Of a stretch of 44,843 bases of DNA, positions 1-8,195 are shown piece after piece (within the stretch, counting starts at the first letter, position 1; each line of letters begins with the position of its first letter). The DNA is from a virus. The position numbers and the translations under genes are program-made. The stretch lies in IMG/VR virus record IMGVR_UViG_3300022074_000095, positions 1-44,843 of that record. The stretch is one strand, 5' to 3'. The notes under the pieces were generated by a model that ran no database searches, was not told the origin of the DNA, and was given only the letters and a program-made list of their open reading frames with translations.

Positions 1-1019
1 GGTTGAAGAGAGATCGTTTCGTATTCATCGGATGGTCTGGTCTTCTACTTCTACCTTGTGCTTACCTTGCTATCGGAGGTTGGTTCGTTGGAACTACTTT
101 CGTTACCTCATGGTATACACATGGTATCGCATCCTCTTACTTAGAGGGAGCAAACTTCTTAACAGCAGCAGTGTCAACACCTGGTGACGCAATGGGTCAT
201 AGCCTTCTGTTCCTTTGGGGACCTGAAGCACAAGGTTCATTCGTTCGTTGGTTACAACTCGGTGGACTTTGGAACTTCGTAGCACTTCACGGTGTGTTCG
301 GACTCATAGGTTTTATGTTAAGACAGTTTGAGATCGCAGGACTTGTAGGCATCAGACCTTACAACGCACTAGCATTCTCAGCAGTTATCGCAGTCTTCAC
401 AAGCATCTTTCTGATCTACCCACTAGGGCAGCACAGTTGGTTCTTCGCACCTTCATTCGGTGTCGCAGCAATCTTTCGTTATATCTTATTCATACAAGGT
501 TTCCACAACATAACTCTAAATCCATTTCACATGATGGGTGTAGCAGGAATACTAGGTGGAGCATTACTCTGTGCCATTCATGGTGCTACAGTACAAAACA
601 CACTGTATGAAGACACTTCAGTCTACACTGAAGGTAAGATCCAAAGTTCTACATTCAGAGCATTCGATCCTACACAGGAAGAAGAAACTTACAGTATGAT
701 TACAGCAAACAGATTCTGGTCACAGATATTTGGTATAGCATTTTCAAACAAAAGATTCTTACACTTCCTTATGTTGTTCGTACCTGTGATGGGTATGTGG
801 ACATCATCAATCGGTATTGTAGGTCTAGCACTTAACCTCAGAGCATACGACTTCGTATCTCAAGAGATAAGAGCAGCAGAAGACCCAGAGTTCGAGACTT
901 TCTACACGAAGAACATTCTTCTTAATGAAGGTATGAGAGCATGGATGTCATCCGTCGACCAACCACATGAGAACTTTGTGTTCCCAGAAGAGGTACTACC
1001 TCGTGGTAACGCACTATAA
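1..1019 (+). CDS. psbD: Photosystem II reaction-centre protein D2, 5' end outside window
   Basis: D2 binds, with D1, the chlorophylls, pheophytin, quinone QA and non-haem iron of photosystem II in the thylakoid. The window begins inside the codon for the Trp of the conserved N-terminal DWLKRDRF, so about 21 residues and the true start are missing; a TTG at position 3 is not the start. The rest is complete to the conserved end [11 protein letters not shown]. Visible hallmarks are the redox tyrosine in IYPLGQ, the His in NPFHMMG (P680 chlorophyll) and the iron-ligand histidines in AIHGATV and KRFLHF. Compared with remembered host D2 proteins, the loop after NTLYEDT carries about seven extra residues before STFRAF. 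It is a well-known cyanophage auxiliary gene that replaces turned-over D2 during infection. Confidence 0.97.
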   Translation, partial: LKRDRFVFIGWSGLLLLPCAYLAIGGWFVGTTFVTSWYTHGIASSYLEGANFLTAAVSTPGDAMGHSLLFLWGPEAQGSFVRWLQLGGLWNFVALHGVFGLIGFMLRQFEIAGLVGIRPYNALAFSAVIAVFTSIFLIYPLGQHSWFFAPSFGVAAIFRYILFIQGFHNITLNPFHMMGVAGILGGALLCAIHGATVQNTLYEDTSVYTEGKIQSSTFRAFDPTQEEETYSMITANRFWSQIFGIAFSNKRFLHFLMLFVPVMGMWTSSIGIVGLALNLRAYDFVSQEIRAAEDPEFETFYTKNILLNEGMRAWMSSVDQPHENFVFPEEVLPRGNAL

Positions 1020-1022
1020 ATA
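1015..1022 (+). promoter_or_regulatory. T4-type late promoter TATAAATA at the psbD stop
   Basis: A perfect TATAAATA overlaps the psbD stop codon. This is the T4 late-promoter core read by the gp55/gp33/gp45 system. Its start site would fall near 1028, only about 10 bases before the terminator stem that follows, so it may be fortuitous or give a very short RNA. Confidence 0.35.
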
Positions 1023-1037
1023 ATATTGTTCGAGATT

Positions 1038-1069
1038 AAAGACCCCCTGTTTACAGGAGGTCTTTTTTT
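1038..1069 (+). terminator. Rho-independent terminator after psbD
   Basis: GACCCCCTG, loop TTTA, then CAGGAGGTC gives a nine-pair stem with one C-A mismatch. Flanking AAA/TTT extends it, and a T run follows. It ends the photosynthesis transcript. Confidence 0.85.
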
Positions 1070-1073
1070 ATGC

Positions 1074-1079
1074 TATACT
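1074..1079 (+). promoter_or_regulatory. Candidate sigma-70 -10 box upstream of cp12
   Basis: TATACT lies just past the psbD terminator. No good -35 is visible 17 bases upstream (the region is the terminator stem), so this is a weak call. It could start the cp12 transcript early in infection. Confidence 0.3.
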
Positions 1080-1154
1080 GTAGGGAAATTCGACTTTCTG
1101 TGCCCAGAAAAGTGGAAAAAATATTCGGGGTATTTTTTGCTCTGGAGGGTTTTA

Positions 1155-1162
1155 CCTAAATA
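1155..1162 (+). promoter_or_regulatory. Late promoter (CCTAAATA) for cp12 cluster
   Basis: CCTAAATA is a variant of the T4-like late core seen in marine cyanophages. It lies 25 bases before the cp12 start, and the GAGGT ribosome site at 1176-1180 falls between them. Confidence 0.55.
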
Positions 1163-1186
1163 TTAGTGTACACACGAGGTACTATT

Positions 1187-1414
1187 ATGAAATCAATAGA
1201 AGATCACATTCAAAAAGACAAAGAGATCATTGACGATCCAACAGTTTCTTCAGCAGCACGAAGACACTACAAAGAGGAACTACATGAACTAGAAGAGTAT
1301 GTAGAACATCATAAAGATGAGATTAAGGCAGGAGATCACCACGACCCTAACGCATTAGAGTTGTTTTGCGACATGCACCCTGACGAACCAGAATGTTTAG
1401 TTTACGACGACTAA
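1187..1414 (+). CDS. cp12: CP12-like Calvin-cycle inhibitor
   Basis: This 75-residue acidic protein ends in the CP12 signature: FCD, then a short loop, then PEC and YDD, with cysteines 61 and 70 spaced as in the GAPDH-binding loop. CP12 ties glyceraldehyde-3-phosphate dehydrogenase and phosphoribulokinase into an inactive complex, so the phage form is expected to shut down carbon fixation. The N-terminal cysteine pair of plant CP12 is absent. The ATG at 1187 follows GAGGT at a good distance; an in-frame GTG at 1166 lacks such a site. It directly abuts the next gene. Together with talC in the same window it fits the known cyanophage strategy of redirecting carbon to the pentose phosphate pathway. 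Confidence 0.85.
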   Translation: MKSIEDHIQKDKEIIDDPTVSSAARRHYKEELHELEEYVEHHKDEIKAGDHHDPNALELFCDMHPDEPECLVYDD

Positions 1415-1987
1415 ATGGATTTTATCGGCATATATGATGACATTTTGACCGCTGATGAATGTAATGTCATAATTCAATATTTTAACAAGCACCCAGATAG
1501 AGAAGCGGGTAAGATAGGGTATGGTTTTGTCGATCCTGAGTTAAAGGACTCCACAGACCTCTATACGAGATTTACGGAGTCTTCTCTGACTCATAGGATA
1601 ATCTACGGTGCTCTTACACAGGCATTTGAGCGATACGAGAAAGATCATAAGAATTTACAACATACGGACAGATTCACGTTACACGACAGTTTCAACCTAC
1701 AGCACTATAAACCAAAAGGCGGTTTTAAGTTGTGGCACCATGAAACGACTAATTTCGTAAATTATCCAAATCCACAAACAACACGTGCTTTGGCATGGAG
1801 TATATTTCTAAATAATTGCTCGGATGGAGGAACAATGTTCCTTGAGCAAGGGTTTACTATGGAGTGTATTGTTGGCAGAGTCAGCATATGGCCATCAGGA
1901 TGGACACATGTTCACAAAGGTCAAATATCTGAGATAGAAGAGAAATATATAGCTACTGGATGGTTCAATTACGAAGTCCCAACATGA
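1415..1987 (+). CDS. 2OG-Fe(II) oxygenase family protein
   Basis: This 190-residue protein looks like the phage type of 2-oxoglutarate and iron-dependent dioxygenase. The iron triad is read as His108-x-Glu110 in LWHHE plus a distal His at 165 or 167 in GWTHVHKG. GGTMF and the WPSGW strand are also typical of this fold. It starts at the base after the cp12 stop, and its last codon overlaps the glutaredoxin start. The substrate is unknown; such enzymes can hydroxylate proteins or nucleic acids. The glutaredoxin neighbour suggests a redox context but does not prove a link. Confidence 0.75.
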   Translation: MDFIGIYDDILTADECNVIIQYFNKHPDREAGKIGYGFVDPELKDSTDLYTRFTESSLTHRIIYGALTQAFERYEKDHKNLQHTDRFTLHDSFNLQHYKPKGGFKLWHHETTNFVNYPNPQTTRALAWSIFLNNCSDGGTMFLEQGFTMECIVGRVSIWPSGWTHVHKGQISEIEEKYIATGWFNYEVPT

Positions 1988-2220
1988 ATTTTACGATCTA
2001 CTCAAAGGATGGGTGCCCTTTCTGCACCCAAGTCAAAAAAGTCTTAGAGCTTGCCAAATTGCCACATGTAGTATATGATCTGAATACGGACTTCCAACGA
2101 GATGAATTCTATGATGAATTTGGAAAGGGTGCTTCATTCCCCCAAGTTACTGTCAACGGAAAGAAACTCGGTGGGTGTACCGACACTGTAAAATACTTAA
2201 GAGAGCACAACTTTGTCTAA
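1984..2220 (+). CDS. grx: Glutaredoxin
   Basis: A 78-residue single-domain glutaredoxin with the CPFC redox pair at residues 11-14 in the usual place after the first strand. The cis-Pro region SFPQVTV and the GGCTD turn that binds glutathione are present. The ATG overlaps the previous stop as ATGA, which decides this start over an upstream in-frame one at 1960. Likely roles are electron delivery to ribonucleotide reductase or repair of oxidised proteins in the infected cell. Confidence 0.92.
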   Translation: MNFTIYSKDGCPFCTQVKKVLELAKLPHVVYDLNTDFQRDEFYDEFGKGASFPQVTVNGKKLGGCTDTVKYLREHNFV

Positions 2221-2224
2221 ACCG

Positions 2225-2581
2225 ATGACAGACGACATCTATGCCCTTGCTGAAAAAGCAATGGATGTAGCAATTATGGAGAAGAGATTCCTCTTCAAAT
2301 TATATCCCCTTCTACAGCACTCAAAAGCGACTAGAAAGGCGACATTAGAGTTTTTGGAGTCAACTACTGCTAAAGCATTAGAAGAGACCGCACACGACCT
2401 TGAGGAGTACATCAAGGGTGGAAAAGACTCCGACCATACGCAAATACGTGAAGCGTACCACTTTCTCAGCAAACCAGAAGCGAGAAAAATTGTAAAATAC
2501 TTGAGGGGAATTATCGAAGATGCCAAAAAATACGAGTGGGAGCACCGACCAGGCAGAAGAAAAAAATCCATCGCTAAATAA
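2225..2581 (+). CDS. Conserved-looking unknown, helical, basic C-terminus
   Basis: About 118 residues, almost entirely predicted helix, ending in a basic segment (HRPGRRKKSIAK). I do not recognise a family with confidence. The ATG at 2225 is used here. An in-frame TTG at 2213 would overlap glutaredoxin by 8 bases and is possible. The next late promoter is embedded in its last codons. Confidence 0.7.
   Translation: MTDDIYALAEKAMDVAIMEKRFLFKLYPLLQHSKATRKATLEFLESTTAKALEETAHDLEEYIKGGKDSDHTQIREAYHFLSKPEARKIVKYLRGIIEDAKKYEWEHRPGRRKKSIAK
2573..2580 (+). promoter_or_regulatory. Late promoter (GCTAAATA)
   Basis: GCTAAATA at the end of the preceding gene is followed by AAAGG and a 120-base leader. 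It probably drives the small membrane protein at 2707 and beyond during late infection. Confidence 0.5.
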
Positions 2582-2593
2582 AGGCATAGAGCT

Positions 2594-2717
2594 TATGCTC
2601 CCAAGAGCAAGGAGGGAAAAGAAGTCCAAACTAGACTTAGACTTGACCCTCCCTTTTATTAAGTGGAGGTGTCGTTTTAGAATTAAATTTGACATCACGG
2701 AGAGCAATGGAAATTAA
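2594..2717 (+). CDS. Possible 40-residue basic peptide
   Basis: An ATG 11 bases after AAAGG opens a 40-codon frame rich in Lys and Arg that overlaps the next gene by 11 bases. It fills the otherwise empty leader behind the late promoter. The DNA also holds GGAGGG and CCCTCC about 30 bases apart and able to pair, so it may be a structured leader instead. Weak call. Confidence 0.25.
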
Positions 2718-2940
2718 CTTAATGATCTGGGTTGCTAGCATTAGCACCATATTCGCCTTTGGATTAGGCGGTGTGATAGGATGGATATATAGAGGTACCG
2801 TTGACCAAAACACATACAAGCGTCAACTAGATAATCTACATCCTGAGTTCTTGGATGGTAATGGTTCATATGTTAATGAAGAACTGCTAGCAGTTAAATT
2901 CATGGATGATGACCTACTACTTGACGATGACGATGATTAG
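2707..2940 (+). CDS. Small single-pass membrane protein with acidic tail
   Basis: 77 residues. An N-terminal hydrophobic stretch (residues 4-26, with GLGG) looks like one membrane span, followed by a soluble part that ends in a run of aspartates. The ACGGAG at 2697-2702 fits the ATG at 2707. The Asp-coding end overlaps the next promoter. Function not recognised. Confidence 0.7.
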   Translation: MEINLMIWVASISTIFAFGLGGVIGWIYRGTVDQNTYKRQLDNLHPEFLDGNGSYVNEELLAVKFMDDDLLLDDDDD

Positions 2941-2949
2941 TAGTATACT
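2921..2949 (+). promoter_or_regulatory. Sigma-70-like promoter for the 2971 gene cluster
   Basis: TTGACG and TATACT are separated by 17 bases. The -35 lies inside the Asp-rich end of the previous gene. Start site is expected near 2956, just ahead of the ATG at 2971. It would be read by the host polymerase early in infection. Confidence 0.6.
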
Positions 2950-2970
2950 GATTTGATAGGTAAACTTATT

Positions 2971-3423
2971 ATGGCAAAAAAATTACCAAATGATGCGTTG
3001 TTGACTGAAATTATACAACAAGTCTCTTCTGCTAAAACAAAGAAAGAGAAAGTAGAATTACTACAGAAGTACAACAACAACGGACTAAGAGCAATACTCA
3101 TCATCAACTTTGATGAGTCTCTTAAGTTCTTGCTCCCAGAGGGTGACGTACCATTCAATAGGAATGAAGCACCCGCAGGAACAGAGCACACTCGACTAGA
3201 TCATGAATACAAGGGATTCTATCGTTTCTTCCAAGGAGGAGATACGTCTCTTAACAACATGAACAGAGAGAAGTTGTTTATTCAACTATTAGAAGGTCTA
3301 CAGGAAGATGAAGCAGATTTATTCATCGCTGCCTGTAACAAGACTATTCAAAAGAAATACAGAGTCACTAAGGCAGTGGTATCTGAAGCATTTCCCCAAA
3401 TAGAGTGGGGCAACAGAGGATGA
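2971..3423 (+). CDS. DUF6433-like conserved phage protein
   Basis: 150 residues with the pattern I associate with the uncharacterised DUF6433 family of T4-like phages: an N-terminal helix repeat (KTKKEKVELLQKY), then INFDESLKFLLPEGDVPFN, then a central HEYKGFYRFFQGGD and a C-terminal PQIEW. No catalytic motif is obvious. The ATG at 2971 is used because the upstream in-frame ATG at 2953 would precede the predicted transcript start. The last bases overlap the next gene (ATGA). Confidence 0.75.
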   Translation: MAKKLPNDALLTEIIQQVSSAKTKKEKVELLQKYNNNGLRAILIINFDESLKFLLPEGDVPFNRNEAPAGTEHTRLDHEYKGFYRFFQGGDTSLNNMNREKLFIQLLEGLQEDEADLFIAACNKTIQKKYRVTKAVVSEAFPQIEWGNRG

Positions 3424-3749
3424 CTGTTTGGGGTAAAAACCAAGACGTACCAGAAAAATCAGAAAAGTATGGTATTACAGTATTAGAGATTGACTGTGAA
3501 AGGTCACTTGCTAAGAATACTAAACTTCCTCGCAATTCCTACCTTGTCACTTACATGGAGAACGGAGTTGAGCACCATGACATCATTATTGGTCTCAAGG
3601 TCAATATTTTTGATTGTTACTATGACTCCCTAGGTAGGGGCAGTTTACAAAGCATAGAGTATACAAATGGAAACGTCACCGCAAAACTCTTCGATGCCAA
3701 CAAATACATCGACGCATCAAATAAAGGAGCTACTAAAAAGAAAGGATGA
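3420..3749 (+). CDS. Unknown cyanophage protein
   Basis: 109 residues of mixed alpha/beta character with a basic tail. It starts by ATGA overlap with the previous stop, so the two are probably translationally coupled. No family recognised. Confidence 0.65.
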   Translation: MTVWGKNQDVPEKSEKYGITVLEIDCERSLAKNTKLPRNSYLVTYMENGVEHHDIIIGLKVNIFDCYYDSLGRGSLQSIEYTNGNVTAKLFDANKYIDASNKGATKKKG

Positions 3750-3750
3750 C

Positions 3751-3888
3751 TTGTTTGAATTCAAGTCAGAAACTGAGGATATCGACGATCTAGCAGACGA
3801 GATATTCGAGGCACTTTATCAACATACATCATCACAACGTAATGAAACTGAGACCGACACCAGTCAAATTAATATCAATAACCCCTGA
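3751..3888 (+). CDS. Possible small acidic protein overlapping thyX
   Basis: A TTG start four bases after AAAGGA (3741-3746) opens about 45 acidic codons with a helix-like DLADEIFEALY segment, running 47 bases into thyX. In-frame ATGs at 3667 and 3694 lie inside the previous gene and lack ribosome sites. It fills the gap between the two genes, which is the main reason to believe it. Confidence 0.4.
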   Translation: MFEFKSETEDIDDLADEIFEALYQHTSSQRNETETDTSQININNP

Positions 3889-4492
3889 TGCTGAAAAGAC
3901 CATGGGGTACATCGCAAGAGTATCTAACCCCAATAATCAAGAGAACCCCAAGGTGGCAGGGTTACTCAAGTACTGTATTAAACATGATCACTGGTCAGTG
4001 TTTGAACAGGCATCTATGACTGTGGAGATATCCACTACTAGAGGTCTAGCAGCACAGATATTGAGGCATAGGTCATTTACGTTCCAAGAGTTTAGTCAGC
4101 GATATGCTAACACCAACCTATTGGGAGAGATACCCATACCAGAACTTAGAAGACAAGACGAGAAGAATAGACAGAATAGTATAGATGATATTTCAGATGA
4201 GCAGAGGACTAGACTACAGAAGGTTATAGCAGCGTATTTCGCTGAGGGCATAGACTTATATAATGAACTTATTCGTGAAGGTGTCGCTAAAGAGTGTGCT
4301 AGATTTGTACTACCGTTAGCAACTCCTACCAAACTATACATGACAGGATCATGTAGGTCGTGGGTTCACTATATAAATTTAAGAAGTGCTCATGGCACTC
4401 AGAAAGAACACATGGACATTGCTGAGGCATGTCGTAAGGTGTTCATACGTGAGTTCCCTACAGTATCAGAAGCACTTGATTGGACAACATAA
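3842..4492 (+). CDS. thyX: FAD-dependent thymidylate synthase
   Basis: 216 residues, the normal ThyX size. The signature region RHRSFTFQEFSQRY spans about residues 75-88 and supplies the flavin and dUMP-binding residues. A second conserved region, ARFVLP with SWVHY and the later HGTQKEH, follows. ThyX methylates dUMP to dTMP using methylene-tetrahydrofolate and a reduced flavin. It supports phage DNA synthesis in a host that also uses ThyX. The stop overlaps the next start (TAATG). Confidence 0.95.
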   Translation: MKLRPTPVKLISITPDAEKTMGYIARVSNPNNQENPKVAGLLKYCIKHDHWSVFEQASMTVEISTTRGLAAQILRHRSFTFQEFSQRYANTNLLGEIPIPELRRQDEKNRQNSIDDISDEQRTRLQKVIAAYFAEGIDLYNELIREGVAKECARFVLPLATPTKLYMTGSCRSWVHYINLRSAHGTQKEHMDIAEACRKVFIREFPTVSEALDWTT

Positions 4493-4731
4493 TGGCAATT
4501 TACCCAGTTAAAAACTCAAAAACAGGAGAGATGAAAGAACTCTCAATGACACTCGCCCAGTATGAGGATTGGAGAGATAACCATCCCGATTGGGATAAAG
4601 ACTGGCAAGCAGGATCACCCGCTGTGGTCTCTGGAGTGGGAGACTATCAGGACAAGTTACCTGATGGTTTCAAAGACAGACTTCGCAATGTAAAAAAACA
4701 TCACCCCTACGCTAAATTCGAGGCTCCTTAA
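4492..4731 (+). CDS. FmdB-like small phage protein
   Basis: 79 residues. The N-terminal pattern (MAIYPVKNSKTGE, then a strand ending in MTLAQYEDW and a helix NHPDWDK) resembles the short FmdB-type regulatory proteins often annotated in cyanophages. The zinc-ribbon cysteines of cellular FmdB are missing. The C-terminal FKDRLRNVKKHHP is basic. Its start overlaps thyX by one base. Role unknown. Confidence 0.6.
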   Translation: MAIYPVKNSKTGEMKELSMTLAQYEDWRDNHPDWDKDWQAGSPAVVSGVGDYQDKLPDGFKDRLRNVKKHHPYAKFEAP

Positions 4732-4735
4732 TTCT

Positions 4736-5482
4736 ATGCCTGTTAAAGACAAGAAGCAACCTTCAATGGTTGGACTGACTAGAAGACAAATGAAACGCAA
4801 ACCTATTAACTCAGGATATCTAACTCAGATAAAACCTCTGACACCAAGTCAGGAGAAAGTTTTTGATGCGTTCTCTAAACAGAAGAACTTATACATGTAT
4901 GGTGCTGCAGGCACAGGAAAGACCTTCATAGGTATGTACCTAGCACTACAAGAGATACTTAACGAACAGACATCTTACGACAAACTATACATTGTACGAT
5001 CACTGGTGCCTACCAGAGAGATTGGTTTCTTGCCTGGTGACCACGATGACAAGGCAGAGTTGTATCAGATACCATATCAGAATATGGTACGTTACATGTT
5101 CAAGATGCCTGATGATGCTAGTTTTAGCATGCTATATGCTAATCTCAAGGCACAGGAGACTATCTCATTCTGGAGCACATCTTTCCTACGTGGCACCACA
5201 CTAGACAACGCTATCGTGTTGGTTGATGAAATGCAGAACTTGAATTTTCACGAGTTAGATAGTATCATAACTAGGTTAGGTGTCAACACAAAGATTATCT
5301 TTGCGGGTGATGCTGCTCAAACTGACTTACAGAAAACTAACGAGAGAAACGGTATCTTAGACTTCATGAAGATCATTCAAGGTATGGATGAATTTGAAAT
5401 GGTAGAGTTTGGTATACAGGACATAGTTCGTTCTGGACTGGTGAAGTCTTATCTTATTAATAAATTGAATCTTGGACTTTAA
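4736..5482 (+). CDS. phoH: PhoH-like ATPase
   Basis: 248 residues. Walker A GAAGTGKT is at about 56-63, Walker B VLVDEMQN lies in the middle, and FAGDAAQ follows; this is the PhoH nucleotide-binding domain. PhoH is widespread in marine phages. Its exact job is unsettled, with proposals including phosphate stress and RNA metabolism. It overlaps the next gene by 11 bases. Confidence 0.93.
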   Translation: MPVKDKKQPSMVGLTRRQMKRKPINSGYLTQIKPLTPSQEKVFDAFSKQKNLYMYGAAGTGKTFIGMYLALQEILNEQTSYDKLYIVRSLVPTREIGFLPGDHDDKAELYQIPYQNMVRYMFKMPDDASFSMLYANLKAQETISFWSTSFLRGTTLDNAIVLVDEMQNLNFHELDSIITRLGVNTKIIFAGDAAQTDLQKTNERNGILDFMKIIQGMDEFEMVEFGIQDIVRSGLVKSYLINKLNLGL

Positions 5483-6140
5483 ACATCTAAATCTACATAA
5501 TTTTCCAGACTTAAAAGCAAAGACAACAGAACAGGGTAGGAGGTACTTCGTTGAGGGTGCATCCTACCCTTCTGTTACAACTGTCATTGGTGAAAAGAAG
5601 AAGAAATCTATAATGGAATGGCGACGTAAGGTCGGTGAGGAGAAAGCGAATGCTATATCTAAACGTGCGACTACACGTGGCAACAAGTGTCACAAGTTAG
5701 CAGAAGACTATCTAAACAACCTCCCTCTAGACAGATACAGGGATGATGTGCTATCATTAGGTATGTTTCACCAGATACGACCTTATATTGACAAGATAAA
5801 TAATATACACGCACTAGAAGAATCTCTATATTCTCACACTCTGAAACTCGCAGGACGAGTCGACTGTATTGCTGAATATGATAATGAACTAGCGATTATA
5901 GATTTTAAAACGTCAACTAAGTTCAAGCGTGAAGAATGGGTACAAGACTATTTTTCACAAGAAACCGCTTATGCTATAATGTTTCAAGAACTTACAGGTT
6001 TAAAGGTTAAACAAATTGTAACCATCATCGCAGTGGAAACTGGCACTCCACAAGTCTTTGTTAAGAAAGACATTCTTACGTACGTACCCAAATTAAAAGA
6101 GTACATCGACTATTACAGGAGTATCCATGGCGACTGGTAA
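5472..6140 (+). CDS. PD-(D/E)XK (RecB/Cas4-type) exonuclease
   Basis: 222 residues. The nuclease core is clear: His74 in RGNKCHKLAEDY, Glu117, Asp131 in AGRVDCIAEY and DFK at 144-146 followed by TSTK, with a late QETAYA motif. This matches RecB-like single-domain nucleases found beside replication genes in cyanophages. The start is a TTG that overlaps phoH by 11 bases; no ATG is available before conserved sequence. A role in recombination or host DNA breakdown is likely. Confidence 0.85.
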   Translation: MDFKHLNLHNFPDLKAKTTEQGRRYFVEGASYPSVTTVIGEKKKKSIMEWRRKVGEEKANAISKRATTRGNKCHKLAEDYLNNLPLDRYRDDVLSLGMFHQIRPYIDKINNIHALEESLYSHTLKLAGRVDCIAEYDNELAIIDFKTSTKFKREEWVQDYFSQETAYAIMFQELTGLKVKQIVTIIAVETGTPQVFVKKDILTYVPKLKEYIDYYRSIHGDW

Positions 6141-6387
6141 AAAACTTAATGATGCCCTAGAGGAAAATTTTATGACCGCGAGCAAGTTTTCGCTTGAGAT
6201 TGAGAACATCGTCAAAGATGGTTCTCTTAATTATATTGAAGCAATAGTAATGTATTGTGAAGAGAAAGCTATTGAGATAGAAGGGGTTAATAAATTAATC
6301 AACAAACCACTTAAGGAAAAACTTAAGTACGAAGCACAAAAGTTAAATTTCATCAAGAAGGGGAGTAGAGGATTCTTAGCATTGTGA
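6127..6387 (+). CDS. 33: Late-promoter transcription accessory protein gp33
   Basis: 86 residues matching the cyanophage gp33 pattern as I remember it: MTASKFSLEIENIVK, NYIEAIVMYCEEK, then LIKPL-type KEKLKYEAQKLNF. In T4, gp33 joins the RNA polymerase to the sliding clamp gp45 so that gp55 can open late promoters. This agrees with the NATAAATA sites through the window. It sits directly upstream of gp59, as in related phages. Confidence 0.82.
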   Translation: MATGKKLNDALEENFMTASKFSLEIENIVKDGSLNYIEAIVMYCEEKAIEIEGVNKLINKPLKEKLKYEAQKLNFIKKGSRGFLAL

Positions 6388-6953
6388 AGGGGTATGATGC
6401 TTATCGCATGTACCTTGCCATGCGTAATCATTTCAAAACCAAAACTTACGACTTCGCAAGGAATCAATTTGCCAAAGCAAAACCAGAGACTTACGACAAG
6501 AGAAAAGACAAATATTTCTTTGTAAAATTATCACGCAAATATAATGAGGATGAATTAGCTAGGTTCTACCTATCTAATTTTGTACAAGAGAATAGTGAAT
6601 GGATAGGTGCAATGACCGCCAACGGAGAACGGAACTATCTTGACTATATAAGAAAACTGCAATCCTTATCGTATATTTTTCAGAGCGACGCTAATATAAT
6701 GAAGGAGTCATGTGATAATTTCAATGACTTGTTCACAGGTAAACCACACCCTACCTTGATTAAATTGTGGATGGGTGGTAAGATACAGTTAGAGTCGGTG
6801 GTTATAATGGAAAAGATGTTTGAGTTTTGTAAAAACGTAACTGCGACAGATCCAGTTTGGCAAGATGCCAAGACTAAGATCACAAAGTACGAACCATTAC
6901 TAAAGACATCTACCGATAAGCATCGCAAAGTTCTCAAGGAGCTCTTTCTATGA
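6384..6953 (+). CDS. 59: Replicative helicase loader gp59
   Basis: 189 residues with the gp59 layout: N-terminal YDAYRMYLAMRNHF, then a basic segment ending in DKRKDKYFFVKLSRKY, then a helical C-terminal half. gp59 loads the gp41 helicase onto gp32-coated DNA at forks and recombination intermediates. The start is a GTG sharing four bases with the gp33 stop. gp32 lies nearby. Confidence 0.85.
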   Translation: MKGYDAYRMYLAMRNHFKTKTYDFARNQFAKAKPETYDKRKDKYFFVKLSRKYNEDELARFYLSNFVQENSEWIGAMTANGERNYLDYIRKLQSLSYIFQSDANIMKESCDNFNDLFTGKPHPTLIKLWMGGKIQLESVVIMEKMFEFCKNVTATDPVWQDAKTKITKYEPLLKTSTDKHRKVLKELFL

Positions 6954-7276
6954 AATTCTTCGAGTCTGACGTAGTTCAGGACGAATTAAAACGTATGCAG
7001 GATCTCTATGTCGATATTAATCGCATGGGGATCATTCTCACAGTGGATCAAAAGATTCAGCAACTAATAAAGTTGTTAGAACTCATTGATCTACAACAGA
7101 CAATGTTCATGCGTGTCACCTTATCTGATAGACCAGAAGCAAAACGCATACTGGCACAGGTACGTGAGGCAGCGACACTGTTGGGGATGAAACCTGAGCA
7201 CGTTAACTCTCAGTTCTATACTTCCTTGAAAGAACAAGTAGAGAAAATGATCGAAGAATTGGAGGAAGCAAAATGA
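6950..7276 (+). CDS. DUF1825-like protein
   Basis: 108 residues, all-helical. MKFFESDVVQDELKRMQDLY and the later LLELIDLQQTMFMRV with SDRPEAKR match the DUF1825 family shared by cyanobacteria and their phages. Four-base overlaps on both sides place it in the gp33-gp59 operon. Function unknown. Confidence 0.8.
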   Translation: MKFFESDVVQDELKRMQDLYVDINRMGIILTVDQKIQQLIKLLELIDLQQTMFMRVTLSDRPEAKRILAQVREAATLLGMKPEHVNSQFYTSLKEQVEKMIEELEEAK

Positions 7277-7333
7277 CCGCCCTTATTATTGTTGTAGTGC
7301 TTGTTGCTGTAGCAGGAGCACTCATTAGATACT

Positions 7334-7347
<14 letters not shown>
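7273..7347 (+). CDS. Very small membrane peptide
   Basis: 24 residues, nearly all hydrophobic (LIIVVVLVAVAGALI), ending in RYYDPH. The ATG overlaps the previous stop as ATGA, and the frame overlaps the next gene by 14 bases, the pattern of a coupled gene. It would be a single-span inner or thylakoid membrane peptide. Confidence 0.5.
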
Positions 7348-8151
<804 letters not shown>

Positions 8152-8195
8152 AACGTGCGATCACATAGCACAATACACACAATACGGAGAAATAC

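Noticed and set aside
2520-2717. 65-codon frame from ATG 2520
   Set aside because: Overlaps the previous gene by 62 bases with no ribosome site; the shorter frame from 2594 is listed at low confidence.
6654-6700. AAACTGCAATCC 41 bases before a TATAAT, box-like
   Set aside because: Inside gp59, with only the first six bases matching the box; likely chance.
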